Source: Agaribacterium haliotis (GTDB lineage: Bacteria; Pseudomonadota; Gammaproteobacteria; Pseudomonadales; Cellvibrionaceae). Taken from it: DNA of 64,000 nt. Both the position numbers and the translations under genes were made by a program. The stretch covers positions 62,001 through 126,000 of the forward strand of contig NZ_NKQJ01000011.1 in NCBI RefSeq assembly GCF_002312815.1. Reading direction: 5' to 3'. Shown here piece after piece: positions 35,831 through 44,979 of the stretch (positions are counted from its first letter, which is position 1; every line of letters starts with the position of its first letter). The notes below the pieces were generated by a model, which saw only the letters and a list, made by a program, of their open reading frames with translations, was not told where the DNA came from and ran no database searches.

Positions 35831-37651
35831 GTGATTGAAAATCTACGCAATATTGCCATTATCGCCCACGTTGACCACGGTAAAACCACCCTCGTCGACA
35901 AACTCCTAAGCCAGAGCGGTACCCTCGATCGCAAAGATGAAGGCGCCGAGCGCATCATGGACAGCAACGATCAGGAAAAAGAGCGCGGCATTACCATTCT
36001 CGCCAAGAATACTGCGATCCAGTGGAACGACTATCGCATCAACATCGTCGACACCCCGGGCCACGCCGACTTCGGCGGTGAAGTAGAGCGTGTATTGTCG
36101 ATGGTCGATTCCGTATGTTTGCTCGTAGACGCGGTAGACGGCCCCATGCCCCAGACCCGCTTTGTAACCTCCAAAGCGTTTGAGCAAGGTCTGAAGCCAA
36201 TTGTTGTTATCAACAAAATTGACCGCCCCGGCGCGCGCCCTGACTGGGTGATGGACCAGGTGTTTGATCTGTTTGACAGCCTCGGTGCGACCGAAGAGCA
36301 GCTCGACTTCCCTGTGATCTACGCTTCAGCCTTAAACGGCATCGCTGGCGATGATCCGGAAGCCATGGCTGACGATATGACGCCTCTGTACCAGATGATT
36401 GTTGACCAGTGCCCAGCGCCACAAGTAGACCCCGAAGCACCGTTCCAGATGCAGGTAAGTGCCCTCGATTACGACTCTTACGTTGGTGTTATCGGTGTTG
36501 GCCGCATCACCCGCGGTACTCTCAAGCCAAACCAGCAAGTTGTTGTTAAGAGCGCAGATGGCAGCGAGCGTAAAGGTAAGGTCTTAAACGTTAAAGGTTA
36601 TCTCGGCCTTGAGCGTATCGACACCGAGCTGGCCACCGCCGGTGACATCGTTTGTATCAACGGTATCGACAAGCTCAGCATCTCTGACACCCTATGTGAT
36701 CCCGAAAACATTGAAGCTTTGCCTGCGCTGAGTGTTGATGAGCCGACCGTAAGCATGACCTTTATGGTGAACGACTCTCCGTTCGCTGGTAAAGAAGGTA
36801 AATTTGTCACCTCGCGCAATATTAAAGAGCGCCTTGATCAGGAGCTGATCCACAACGTTGCTTTGCGTGTAGAGCAAGGTGATACGGCGGATAAATTTAT
36901 TGTCAGCGGCCGCGGTGAACTGCACTTGTCTGTACTGATCGAAACCATGCGTCGCGAAGGTTTTGAAATGGGCGTTAGCCGCCCGGAAGTTGTTCAGCGC
37001 GAAATCGACGGCGAGATTCAAGAGCCATTTGAGTCTGTTGTGATCGACGTTGAAGACCAGCACCAGGGCTCGATTATGGAAGAAATCGGCCTGCGTAAAG
37101 GTGAGCTTAAGAATATGGAGCCAGACGGCAAAGGTCGTGTGCGCCTCGAGTTTATCGTGCCTTCGCGCGGCCTGATTGGTTTCCGTGGTCTGTTCCTGAC
37201 CTTAACTTCCGGCTCGGGCATTATGACTTCTATCTTTGATCACTACGGTCCGGTTAAAGGTGGTGATGTAGCTAAGCGCCAGAACGGTGTATTGGTTTCA
37301 ATGGTGAAAGGCAAAACCCTGTCTTACGCCCTGTACACGCTGCAGGATCGCGGCCGCCTTTTCCTTGGTCACGCTGTTGAAGTGTATGAAGGCCAGATTG
37401 TCGGTCTGCACAGCCGCGCCAATGATCTGGTGGTTAACCCAACTAAAGGCAAGCAGCTGACCAATGTTCGCGCTTCTGGTACCGATGAGGCGTTAACGCT
37501 GACACCACCTGTTCGCCATACCCTTGAGCAGGCGCTTGAGTTTATTGAAGACGACGAATTGGTGGAAGTGACGCCAGAATCCATCCGTCTGCGCAAAAAA
37601 CTACTGTTAGAAAATGAGCGCAAACGCGCAAAGAATGCAGCGGCGAAATAA
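35831..37651 (+). CDS. typA: Ribosome-associated GTPase BipA/TypA
   Basis: A 606-residue translational GTPase of the EF-G family, acting in 50S assembly and stress response. G1 is [25 protein letters not shown] and [10 protein letters not shown] follow; domain III-V and the BipA-specific C-terminal domain are complete (E. coli BipA has 607 residues). I chose the GTG at 35831 (reads as [17 protein letters not shown]), which matches the E. coli N-terminus and has TGAGG eight bases upstream; a TTG at 35798 would add 11 residues. A good terminator follows. Confidence 0.96.
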   Translation: MIENLRNIAIIAHVDHGKTTLVDKLLSQSGTLDRKDEGAERIMDSNDQEKERGITILAKNTAIQWNDYRINIVDTPGHADFGGEVERVLSMVDSVCLLVDAVDGPMPQTRFVTSKAFEQGLKPIVVINKIDRPGARPDWVMDQVFDLFDSLGATEEQLDFPVIYASALNGIAGDDPEAMADDMTPLYQMIVDQCPAPQVDPEAPFQMQVSALDYDSYVGVIGVGRITRGTLKPNQQVVVKSADGSERKGKVLNVKGYLGLERIDTELATAGDIVCINGIDKLSISDTLCDPENIEALPALSVDEPTVSMTFMVNDSPFAGKEGKFVTSRNIKERLDQELIHNVALRVEQGDTADKFIVSGRGELHLSVLIETMRREGFEMGVSRPEVVQREIDGEIQEPFESVVIDVEDQHQGSIMEEIGLRKGELKNMEPDGKGRVRLEFIVPSRGLIGFRGLFLTLTSGSGIMTSIFDHYGPVKGGDVAKRQNGVLVSMVKGKTLSYALYTLQDRGRLFLGHAVEVYEGQIVGLHSRANDLVVNPTKGKQLTNVRASGTDEALTLTPPVRHTLEQALEFIEDDELVEVTPESIRLRKKLLLENERKRAKNAAAK

Positions 37652-37666
37652 ACGTTGTAGCATAAG

Positions 37667-37688
37667 AGGGGCTTAGGCCCCTTTTTTT
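37667..37688 (+). terminator. Rho-independent terminator of typA
   Basis: AGGGGC at 37667-37672 pairs with GCCCCT at 37677-37682 around a TTAG tetraloop, followed by a seven-T run at 37682-37688. It begins 15 bases after the typA stop codon. Confidence 0.88.
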
Positions 37689-37853
37689 ACGCCTGAGTTT
37701 TGACTGCGGCTCCAGGGAATGGGGGACAAGTAGCTGCGCTTCAGCTGTTGCTCCAAGCCGTCGGTTTTATTTCCCTTCTGAACAGATGATAAATGGCAGT
37801 GCTTTGTATTTGCTGCGGTTTGTCTAACTATGAATAAAAATAAAGTAAGGCTT

Positions 37854-38390
37854 ATGTATCAGGACATTATTAAATTTTGGTTTGAAGATAGCGATCCGTC
37901 GCTTTGGTTCGCCACTGACGAAAGTTTTGATAGAGATATAGAAATCAGTTTTGGAGAGCTGCATAAAAAGGCTGCCCGCGGTGAACTAAGCGGCTGGCGT
38001 GCAACTGCAGAGGGTCGACTGGCGGAAATTATTTTGCTCGATCAGTTTTCGCGCAATATTTTTCGCGGTAAAGCCGAAGCGTTTGCCTACGACAACCTCG
38101 CCCTGGTGTTGGCTCAAGAAGCCGTGCACGTCGGGGCGGATATGCAGCTTGATGTAGCAAAGCGCGCGTTTATTTACATGCCGTATATGCACAGCGAAAG
38201 CCAGCAGGTACACAAAGATGCCGTGCACCTTTTTTCTCAGGTTGGCATGGAGAGTAACCTGGAGTTTGAGTTGCGCCACAAAGAAATTATTGACCGTTTT
38301 GGCCGCTACCCCCACCGCAACGCTGTGCTTGGCCGTGAATCGAGCCCGGATGAACTGAGTTTTCTAGAGCAGCGCGGCTCATCTTTTTAA
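37854..38390 (+). CDS. DUF924-family protein
   Basis: A 178-residue cytosolic helical protein of the DUF924 family, distantly TPR-like. Signatures are IIKFWFEDSDPSLWF, EIILLDQFSRNIFRG, AFIYMPYMHSES and DRFGRYPHRNAVLGRES. The function of the family is unknown. I chose the ATG at 37854 (MYQDIIKFWF), which matches relatives; the ATG at 37830 would add eight residues. A GCCCGC/GCGGGC hairpin lies at 38402-38425, after the stop. Confidence 0.85.
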   Translation: MYQDIIKFWFEDSDPSLWFATDESFDRDIEISFGELHKKAARGELSGWRATAEGRLAEIILLDQFSRNIFRGKAEAFAYDNLALVLAQEAVHVGADMQLDVAKRAFIYMPYMHSESQQVHKDAVHLFSQVGMESNLEFELRHKEIIDRFGRYPHRNAVLGRESSPDELSFLEQRGSSF

Positions 38391-38670
38391 TTGTTGTAAG
38401 CCGCCCGCACAAACTAAAGCGGGCGCAATATCCTACATTCTGGGTCGTTGGCACGACCATCTATCGGTTTTTTCTTTGATTTAAACATCAAATATTTGTT
38501 TTGTTGCATTAAATGCTTGCCTATTTTTTCACTTTGATTAAAGTCTGAGCACTCTGTATGCATGCATTATTGCTGTGGCGATATTGAGCTGTTATCGCAA
38601 ATACGGAGCCGCCACTGCTGTTTACGGCTGGCGGAATAATAAAGATAAAAATCAAATTAAGGATAGGCTC

Positions 38671-40032
38671 ATGAACAAGCACTCCCTCGCGTGCCTGACG
38701 GCACTGTCAGTTTTGTCTTTTAGCCCCACGGCTTTAGTCAACGCCTACGACTGGGACAATGTAGCGATTCCAGCTTACGCCGGTGACGGCAAACGTTGGC
38801 AACTGCAGCCCCAGTACAGTGATGATTTTAACTACAGTGGAAAAAACGCCACGTTCCACAGTAAATGGAAGGATGGCTATTTTAATAATTGGACGGGCCC
38901 AGGGCTCACCTATTGGAAAAAAGACCACAGTAATGTAGCCGGTGGCGCCTTGGTGCTGCGGGCAAGTCGCCACGGTAGTGACAGGGTTGGCACAGGTGTA
39001 ATTACCTCAAAAACAAAAGTCACGTATCCCATTTTTATGGAGGCGCGCATTAAAGTTAGCAACTTAGAGTTGAGCTCGAATTTTTGGCTGTTAAGCGACA
39101 ACGATCAGCGCGAGATAGATATACTCGAAGTCTATGGCGGAGCCAGAGACAGTTGGTTTGCAAAAAATATGTCGACCAACTTCCACGTATTTTTCCGCAA
39201 CAGTGATAACAGCATCAAAAGTGATTACAACGATCAAACACACAACCAAAGCAATGGTTATTGGCGCGATGGCTACCACCGTTTTGGCGCTTACTGGAAA
39301 AGTCCAAGTGACGTGACATTTTATATCGACGGTAAAAAAACACCGGATGGTTCATGGGCTCAAGCCGAGATGTTTGATAAAGACTACACTCGCACTTATC
39401 TCGACAAAAGCCGTTACAACATGAATCAGAGCATGTTTATGATTCTCGACATGGAGGATCACGAATGGCGCTCGAGGGCGGGCAATGTCGCAAGTGATGC
39501 GGACCTGGCCGACAATAGTAAAAATCGCATGTATGTTGATTGGGTGCGAACTTATAAGCCTGTTGCAAGCGGCGATGGTGGCCCCAGTGGCGGCACAACA
39601 CTGCCACCGAATGACTGGACTAACCTAAAAATGCGCCACAGTGCAAAATGTATGGATGTTGCCTACGGCGCAAGAACAAACGGCTCAACCTACCATCAGT
39701 GGGCCTGCAATCAAAACAATGTGAACCAGGCCTTTAAATTCACCAGTGTCGGTGGTGGTTATTACACGATTAAAAGCCGGGTGAGTAATTTGTGTATGGA
39801 CTTAAGCGCAGGCAGCAGTGCCAACGGCGCAAAAGTTCAGCAGTGGTCTTGCAATAGCAGTAACCAAAATCAACATTGGAAAATTGTCGATAAAGGCGAC
39901 GCCTGGTTTGAATTGAGAAGCCGCAAGGCCAATAAGTGTTTAGATGTTGCCGGTAAATCAACGAAAAACGGCGCAGATTATGTGCATTGGGCCTGTTACA
40001 ACGGGCATAATCAACAGTTTCGCTTTCACTAG
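38671..40032 (+). CDS. GH16 beta-agarase with C-terminal CBM13
   Basis: A 453-residue secreted agarase. The signal peptide is residues 1-25 (ending LVNA). The GH16 domain (about 26-305) has the retaining catalytic motif EIDILE, with nucleophile Glu148 and acid/base Glu153; DWDNVAIPAYAGDGKRW and HVFFRNS are typical of GH16 beta-agarases, which cut beta-1,4 bonds of agarose. A Gly/Ser/Pro linker (about 308-322) leads to a ricin-type CBM13 trefoil with three repeats bearing HQWAC, QQWSC and VHWAC. The ATG at 38671 follows AAGGAT. The 280-base upstream gap is AT-rich and should hold the promoter. It lies 33 kb from the GH86 gene, so agar-degrading genes are dispersed rather than clustered. Confidence 0.92.
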   Translation: MNKHSLACLTALSVLSFSPTALVNAYDWDNVAIPAYAGDGKRWQLQPQYSDDFNYSGKNATFHSKWKDGYFNNWTGPGLTYWKKDHSNVAGGALVLRASRHGSDRVGTGVITSKTKVTYPIFMEARIKVSNLELSSNFWLLSDNDQREIDILEVYGGARDSWFAKNMSTNFHVFFRNSDNSIKSDYNDQTHNQSNGYWRDGYHRFGAYWKSPSDVTFYIDGKKTPDGSWAQAEMFDKDYTRTYLDKSRYNMNQSMFMILDMEDHEWRSRAGNVASDADLADNSKNRMYVDWVRTYKPVASGDGGPSGGTTLPPNDWTNLKMRHSAKCMDVAYGARTNGSTYHQWACNQNNVNQAFKFTSVGGGYYTIKSRVSNLCMDLSAGSSANGAKVQQWSCNSSNQNQHWKIVDKGDAWFELRSRKANKCLDVAGKSTKNGADYVHWACYNGHNQQFRFH

Positions 40033-40039
40033 GTGATAT

Positions 40040-40076
40040 GTGGTGCGGCAGTTTTTAAATATAACTGCGGCACCAC
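40040..40076. terminator. Bidirectional terminator hairpin
   Basis: A 14-bp inverted repeat with one mismatch (GTGGTGCGGCAGTT at 40040-40053, AACTGCGGCACCAC at 40063-40076) with an AT-only nine-base loop separates the agarase gene from the convergent phosphorylase gene. Confidence 0.7.
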
Positions 40077-40097
40077 CGTTCAACCAGCTCTGCTGTT

Positions 40098-41840
40098 TTA
40101 AGCCACTTTATTACTCAGCCAAACAAAAGCGTAGGGGGCCAGTTCAAGGTCTTGATGTAGGTCGTCGTATCGTGTGCCGCTAACCAGATCCGTCCACGAG
40201 TCGAGGCTGATTAGGTTTATGCTCGACAACGGAATGCTGATTTTTTCATCGCTGATATTGTGGATGCAAAAGATGCTTTGATCTCGCTTGAGACTTTGCC
40301 GCCAAAAACCAAATACTTGATCACCCAGGTGCAGGGTAAATTGTGTTGCATTCGGGTGGAAGGCACTCTGTCGCGAGCGAAGCTCGAGCAAAGTTTTCAT
40401 TTGGTTAAAGACTTTACTGTGGTGGCTGTTGTTATCGTTAAGTTTTTCACCGAGCAACTGCCTGTCCCATTTGTAGCGGTTTATGGCGCGATTTTGTCCG
40501 CTTAGCTCAACGCCTTCGTACCAGTTTTGCCCACCGATTAAGCTCTGAATATAAATGGCAGGTACGCCCTCCAGGCTCATCATAATTGCGTGAGCGCAGA
40601 TAAAACGTTGCACTTGCCACTGATCGGGGCCTTTACTGGTGCCGGCCATTGCATCGAAGTAGGTGATATTAATTTCGTAGGGTTTACTTACTCCGTTGGC
40701 GGCACTGCGCCAGTTAATACGAGCACCAAACTGTTGCATGGCATTGACGACGGTGCCTATATCTTCCTCGTTGAGCAAGCCTTCAGCTGGCCGTAAACCA
40801 ATACCATCGTGAGATGAAAGGAAGTTAAAATAAAAAGTCCCTAGCTGGGCTGGTGGCATGCTCATTTGCCAGTATTTTAAGTGCTGGCTATTGCCCGTTA
40901 CCATCGCGTGTAATATCAGCGGCGGTAGGCTGAAGTTATAAACTGCGTGAGCTTCGTTGGCGTTGCCAAAATAGCTTAAGTTTTCGTGATTCGGAATATT
41001 TGTTTCGGTAATAATAATGGCGTTGGGGCTGTGGTGCTCAATTAAACTGCGGAGCAGGCGCACGATTTCATGGGTTTTGGGGTGGTTGATACTGCTATTG
41101 CCAACTTCTTTCCAAACAAATGCCACGGCATCGAGCCTGAAGGTCAAAATACCCTTGTCGAGATAAAATTTAATAATGCGAGTAATTTCTGCCAAGACCT
41201 TTGGGTTGGAGAAATTTAAATCTACCTGGTCGTGACTAAATGTGCACCAGACATGTTTTTTCCCGTCCAGCGTTTCAACTTCTCGCAGCAGTGGTGATGT
41301 TCTCGGACGAACCACCATGCTTAAATCGTCTTCGGGGTCGGCTTCAAAAAAGTAATCGAGACCCGGGTGTTTACGCTGTTTAAAATTATCAAACCAACGG
41401 CTTCGGCTGGAACAATGATTGACAACTAAGTCGCCCATCAGTGTGCACTCTTTGGCGATGGCTTCGATATCTTCCCATTCGCCTAAACTATCGTTGACCT
41501 GCACATAATCAATAACGGAAAAACCGTCGTCAGAGCTATAGGGGAAAAAAGGCAGTATGTGTATACCTTTAATAAAGGGCGACAGTTCACCTCGATAAAA
41601 TTCCAGCAAGCTCTGCAAAGGTTTTTTACCGTGCTCTTTAATCGAGTCACCGTAGGTGATCAAATACGAGTCTTTTTCATCCCAGTGGCTCTCGTGGAAT
41701 GCCGGTTTTTGGCAATCTTCACTCAGGCCCATAATATCGATAAGTTCGCGCATTAAAGCCGTGTTGTCCCTATCTTCATAAATAAAGTTAAGGTGGCTTT
41801 CGACAATAAATTTTAGTTCGTTCTGCAGGGATACTGTCAT
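40098..41840 (-). CDS. GH13_18 phosphorylase, probably glucosylglycerate phosphorylase
   Basis: A 580-residue enzyme of the sucrose phosphorylase subfamily GH13_18. Catalytic motifs: FRLDAVAFVWKE with the nucleophile Asp, IITETNIPNHEN with the acid/base Glu, and FLSSHDGIGLRP with the transition-state Asp. Members split between sucrose, sucrose 6'-phosphate, glucosylglycerol and glucosylglycerate as substrates; E. coli YcjM and a Meiothermus enzyme act on glucosylglycerate. The length, longer than classical sucrose phosphorylase, and the operon with GpgS-, GpgP- and glycerate kinase-like genes point to glucosylglycerate. The reaction would yield glucose 1-phosphate and glycerate. It is the last gene of the operon, after a 91-base gap that holds a hairpin. 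Confidence 0.85.
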   Translation of the reverse strand: MTVSLQNELKFIVESHLNFIYEDRDNTALMRELIDIMGLSEDCQKPAFHESHWDEKDSYLITYGDSIKEHGKKPLQSLLEFYRGELSPFIKGIHILPFFPYSSDDGFSVIDYVQVNDSLGEWEDIEAIAKECTLMGDLVVNHCSSRSRWFDNFKQRKHPGLDYFFEADPEDDLSMVVRPRTSPLLREVETLDGKKHVWCTFSHDQVDLNFSNPKVLAEITRIIKFYLDKGILTFRLDAVAFVWKEVGNSSINHPKTHEIVRLLRSLIEHHSPNAIIITETNIPNHENLSYFGNANEAHAVYNFSLPPLILHAMVTGNSQHLKYWQMSMPPAQLGTFYFNFLSSHDGIGLRPAEGLLNEEDIGTVVNAMQQFGARINWRSAANGVSKPYEINITYFDAMAGTSKGPDQWQVQRFICAHAIMMSLEGVPAIYIQSLIGGQNWYEGVELSGQNRAINRYKWDRQLLGEKLNDNNSHHSKVFNQMKTLLELRSRQSAFHPNATQFTLHLGDQVFGFWRQSLKRDQSIFCIHNISDEKISIPLSSINLISLDSWTDLVSGTRYDDLHQDLELAPYAFVWLSNKVA

Positions 41841-41869
41841 GCTAATTCTATCTGGCAGTTTATTGGGTA

Positions 41870-41902
41870 AATCAATAGGCGCCGGTGGCGGGCCTATTGA
41901 TT
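41870..41902 (-). terminator. Intra-operon hairpin before the phosphorylase gene
   Basis: A perfect 11-bp inverted repeat (AATCAATAGGC at 41870-41880, GCCTATTGATT at 41892-41902) with a GC-rich 11-base loop lies in the gap between the synthase and phosphorylase genes. Only a short T run follows on the minus strand, so partial termination or mRNA processing is more likely than full termination. Confidence 0.6.
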
Positions 41903-41931
41903 GAGTTTCATTGCTATCAACCGGCCCTGGT

Positions 41932-43155
41932 TTAGGATGAAAATTCCTTCATATCCGCATCTACCGCCTGATAAATTCGGGTCAGTACATCCGGTACGGC
42001 ACTGCTAACGCGGTTCCAGCTGGGTACAAAGGGTTTTTCCATCGGGTTGTCCAAAAAGCTTTGTCCTGCTTCCAGGATGTTTCTGGCAAAAAGCTCGACG
42101 GCCTTTTCCTCGTTGTGGATATCAAAGTTCAAGCCATTCATGCGCGCATCGTTGTAATAGGTTTCAACAAAATCGAGGGCGATGCGAAAGTAAGTTGCTT
42201 TAATTGAGCGGAAAGTTTCGCTGTTAAAAACAACACCGTTAGTTGCGAGTTTTCTAAACAGGGCCTTGCTAATATCGATGCTCATTTTGCTGAGGCCCTT
42301 GGCGGCATCGTCGGCGCTGAGCTCCTGGTGCTTGTGATCGTAAACGTCGGCAATATCAGCCTGACACAAACGATTATTGGCATAGTTGCGATTCATTTCA
42401 GACAGCACGCCTATTTCTAGCCCCCAGTCACTTGGAATGCGTATATCTGTCATGACATCGGCGCGGAAACTAAACTCGCCGGCGAGCGGGTAGCGGAAGC
42501 TGTCGATAAAATCTAGGTAGGGGCTGTGGCCAATGGTGCGCATTAATGCGCGGATCAGTGGTGTCACCAACAAACGGCTAACGCGGCCGTGAATTTTTTG
42601 GTTGGCAACTCGAGCGTAATAACCTTTGCAAAACTCGTAGTTAAAATTGGGGTTAGCTACTGGGTAGAGTAAGCGCGCAAGTAACGATCTGTCGTAGGTG
42701 ACGATGTCGCAGTCGTGTAAGGCGATGCTTTCCGTTCTGCCCGAGGCGAGAGTGTAGCCCATGCAGTACCAGACGTTGCGCCCTTTACCGGGCTCCATTG
42801 GCGACAGGCCTTCTTTTTTCAAGGTGTCATCGATTTCGCGAAGTCGCGGCCCGTCGTTCCACAGAACTTTAAAATTTTGATTAAGAGGCTTAAAAAACTC
42901 GAGCGCATGTCGGTATTCAGCTTCAGAGGCTCTGTCTAAGCCAATAACGATTTCTTCTAGATAGTCGACCTTGCTTAGTTCTTGCACAATGTTCAACAAG
43001 GCATCACCTTCAAGCTCACTGTACAAAGAAGGCAAAATTAGCCCCATAGGTCGCGACTTGGAAAACTGTTTAAGTTCAGCCTCCATGTCTTCAAGTGGCC
43101 GCTGGCTAAGATTATGCAGTGTTGTAATAATGCCATTCTGATAAAAGTCGCCCAT
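41932..43155 (-). CDS. gpgS: Glucosyl-3-phosphoglycerate synthase-like glycosyltransferase
   Basis: A 407-residue GT-A glycosyltransferase similar to GT81 glucosyl-3-phosphoglycerate synthases, which join NDP-glucose and 3-phosphoglycerate. Visible are the nucleotide-binding start ILPSLYSELEGDAL, IVIGLDRAS, GKGRNVWYCMGYTLASGRT, the metal motif HDCDIVTYD, LDFIDSFRYPLAGEFSF and DWGLEIGVLSEM, as in GpgS of cyanobacteria and Persephonella. The mannosyl equivalent (MpgS, GT55) is less likely but cannot be excluded. It is nine bases downstream of the phosphatase gene, inside the operon. Confidence 0.82.
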   Translation of the reverse strand: MGDFYQNGIITTLHNLSQRPLEDMEAELKQFSKSRPMGLILPSLYSELEGDALLNIVQELSKVDYLEEIVIGLDRASEAEYRHALEFFKPLNQNFKVLWNDGPRLREIDDTLKKEGLSPMEPGKGRNVWYCMGYTLASGRTESIALHDCDIVTYDRSLLARLLYPVANPNFNYEFCKGYYARVANQKIHGRVSRLLVTPLIRALMRTIGHSPYLDFIDSFRYPLAGEFSFRADVMTDIRIPSDWGLEIGVLSEMNRNYANNRLCQADIADVYDHKHQELSADDAAKGLSKMSIDISKALFRKLATNGVVFNSETFRSIKATYFRIALDFVETYYNDARMNGLNFDIHNEEKAVELFARNILEAGQSFLDNPMEKPFVPSWNRVSSAVPDVLTRIYQAVDADMKEFSS

Positions 43156-43164
43156 GGTTTATCC

Positions 43165-43947
43165 TCAGTTTAAAATTTTATTTATTGCTTCGCGCCAGCC
43201 TTGCGGCCCTTCAGCTTCCGTGTGAATAAGTTGTTTTTCCGTTTTAAAGTCAGGGAATTTATGAGCCGGGGAGCGCACAAGTACAGCGATATCGGCAACC
43301 CGAAGCATATCCAGGTCATTAAAACTATCGCCGAGACAGATTAGTTGTGAAATTTGGCTGTTGTAATAGTGTTTATTGAGTTCGACTAAAGCCTTGCCTT
43401 TGTCACTTTGGCCAAGCACGTGATAAAAGCGGCCACCTTTTAGCAAACGAAAGCCGGCATCTTCAACGGCGAGCTTAAATTCGGCCAAGTTTTTATCGCT
43501 GTCTAACCACAGTAGTGGTTCAGAGTAGTCGCGTTTGGCTGAGCGTTCGGCGCTGCTTAGGTCGAGCCCGGTATGTTGTTGGATGTCCTCGATACTCCAA
43601 TCGCTGTAGCCTTCAAACTTCCATGCGTGTTGCTTTTTAAGTTGTTGAAGTTTTTCGACGATATGTTTTCGTTCGGCACCGAGCAATAAACTATCAAATT
43701 TATTGTTTTGTTCAGTTTGAGGAATAAACACGGCAGAGCCGTTTTCAACAATAAATGGGGCGTTGAGTTGTAGACTTTGTTGCAGCTCAATTACTTCGGA
43801 AAAAGTCTTACTAGTGTTGATGACAACATCAATGCCGAGCTGCTTGGCTTGTTTCAGGCTGGGTAAGGCCGCTTGCCAGCTGTAGCTATGGTGATCTAGC
43901 AAAGTGCCATCGAGATCTGTGGCAATTAAGGTGTTGCTGTTATTCAT
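43165..43947 (-). CDS. gpgP: Glucosyl/mannosyl-3-phosphoglycerate phosphatase (HAD, MPGP type)
   Basis: A 260-residue HAD phosphatase of the MPGP family. HAD motif I is TDLDGTLLDHH, motif II INTSKTF, motif III a lysine in KGKALVEL, and motif IV CLGDSFNDLDML; the family cap is C2B. It would remove the phosphate from glucosyl-3-phosphoglycerate to give glucosylglycerate. E. coli YedP belongs to the same family. The start overlaps the end of the kinase gene by eight bases and the next gene follows after nine, so expression is tightly coupled. Confidence 0.85.
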   Translation of the reverse strand: MNNSNTLIATDLDGTLLDHHSYSWQAALPSLKQAKQLGIDVVINTSKTFSEVIELQQSLQLNAPFIVENGSAVFIPQTEQNNKFDSLLLGAERKHIVEKLQQLKKQHAWKFEGYSDWSIEDIQQHTGLDLSSAERSAKRDYSEPLLWLDSDKNLAEFKLAVEDAGFRLLKGGRFYHVLGQSDKGKALVELNKHYYNSQISQLICLGDSFNDLDMLRVADIAVLVRSPAHKFPDFKTEKQLIHTEAEGPQGWREAINKILN

Positions 43948-44839
43948 AGTTATTTGTGCTTAGCGTTTGCACGCGGTGATTGGCGTCGAGTTGCAGTACC
44001 CAGTCAGCTTTACCCGGCAAGCTTACAAGACAATGACGAGTCAGGCGCTCGTAGTGGTTAATAAAGTGACGCAGGGCTTTTTTGTCTAAAAGTTGTTCGG
44101 TACTTTGGCCGCTGTCACAAAGTTTTTTTCGTAGCTTTTCTTCTTGCAGGGCGCGCCATTCATAGACACATTCAAATGAGGGCGCTTGCAATACAACTAG
44201 TTTATCGAGTTTGCTAAATAGCTTTTTATATGGGCCCGCCAGAGCCTGATTGACCGCGTGGCGCCAGCGGCCGTCAGTGTCTTCCTGTGTTTCAAGTTCG
44301 TTGAGTGCTGTTTGCAGTTGTTGTTCAGTTTGGGCTTCGACACCAACACACCAGCCTTCAAAAATGACAATATCTATTGGGCCACTGACACTGTCCCACT
44401 GGGTGGCGGCTTTTCTATCGTCGCTGGCTTTGTCAAAGCGAGGCAGTGCAAGTGTTTGCCCGCTTTTTAAGTTTATTAGCTGGTCGAGACTGTTACAGGC
44501 GAGCTCAACATCGTGGGTGCCCGGTACACCTCGAGTTTTAAACAACGGGTGCAGTTGCCGGGCGAGCTGTTCGCGCTCAGCTTTTTTGAGGTAGACATCA
44601 TCAAGAGACAGCGCAGCGCAGCGCAGGCCGTGCTCGTGTTCAAGCAGGAATTTTAGAAAAAGAGCCAGGGTGCTTTTGCCGGAGCCCTGAGAGCCCTGCA
44701 CACCGAGTATATAATTGCCGCTTTTGGCGTGTTCGGCCAGTGCCGAAGCTAAGGGGCGATAAAATTTGTCTACCTGAAGCGCAAAGGAGTCGGGTAGCCC
44801 CTCTTGTTTTATCAGTTCTGAGATCGGGCTTTGCATCAT
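43940..44839 (-). CDS. D-glycerate 3-kinase-like P-loop kinase
   Basis: A 299-residue kinase with Walker A GVQGSQGSGKST (near residue 47) and the pattern of plant GLYK/E. coli YggC proteins: ALSLDDVYLKKAEREQLA, HPLFKTRGVPGTHD, LPRFDKASDDR and IVIFEGWCVG. GLYK enzymes phosphorylate D-glycerate to 3-phosphoglycerate. Here that would recycle the glycerate released by the phosphorylase and supply the acceptor for GpgS, which closes the cycle. It is the first gene of the operon. The next kinase start (hybrid histidine kinase) lies far upstream, so the operon promoter is in 44840-44979. Confidence 0.82.
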   Translation of the reverse strand: MMQSPISELIKQEGLPDSFALQVDKFYRPLASALAEHAKSGNYILGVQGSQGSGKSTLALFLKFLLEHEHGLRCAALSLDDVYLKKAEREQLARQLHPLFKTRGVPGTHDVELACNSLDQLINLKSGQTLALPRFDKASDDRKAATQWDSVSGPIDIVIFEGWCVGVEAQTEQQLQTALNELETQEDTDGRWRHAVNQALAGPYKKLFSKLDKLVVLQAPSFECVYEWRALQEEKLRKKLCDSGQSTEQLLDKKALRHFINHYERLTRHCLVSLPGKADWVLQLDANHRVQTLSTNNYE

Positions 44840-44979
44840 TTTGGGGCCTTAGACCGCATCCGTTTGACAGGGTTGTGCTCTTTATTGGTGCTCATCTTGG
44901 CGAACTTTCTTTCCGTTAAGCCAAAACGCGCCGAGCTTGCATAGCTATCAGCAAATATTGAACCAAACTAGGGCTGCAG

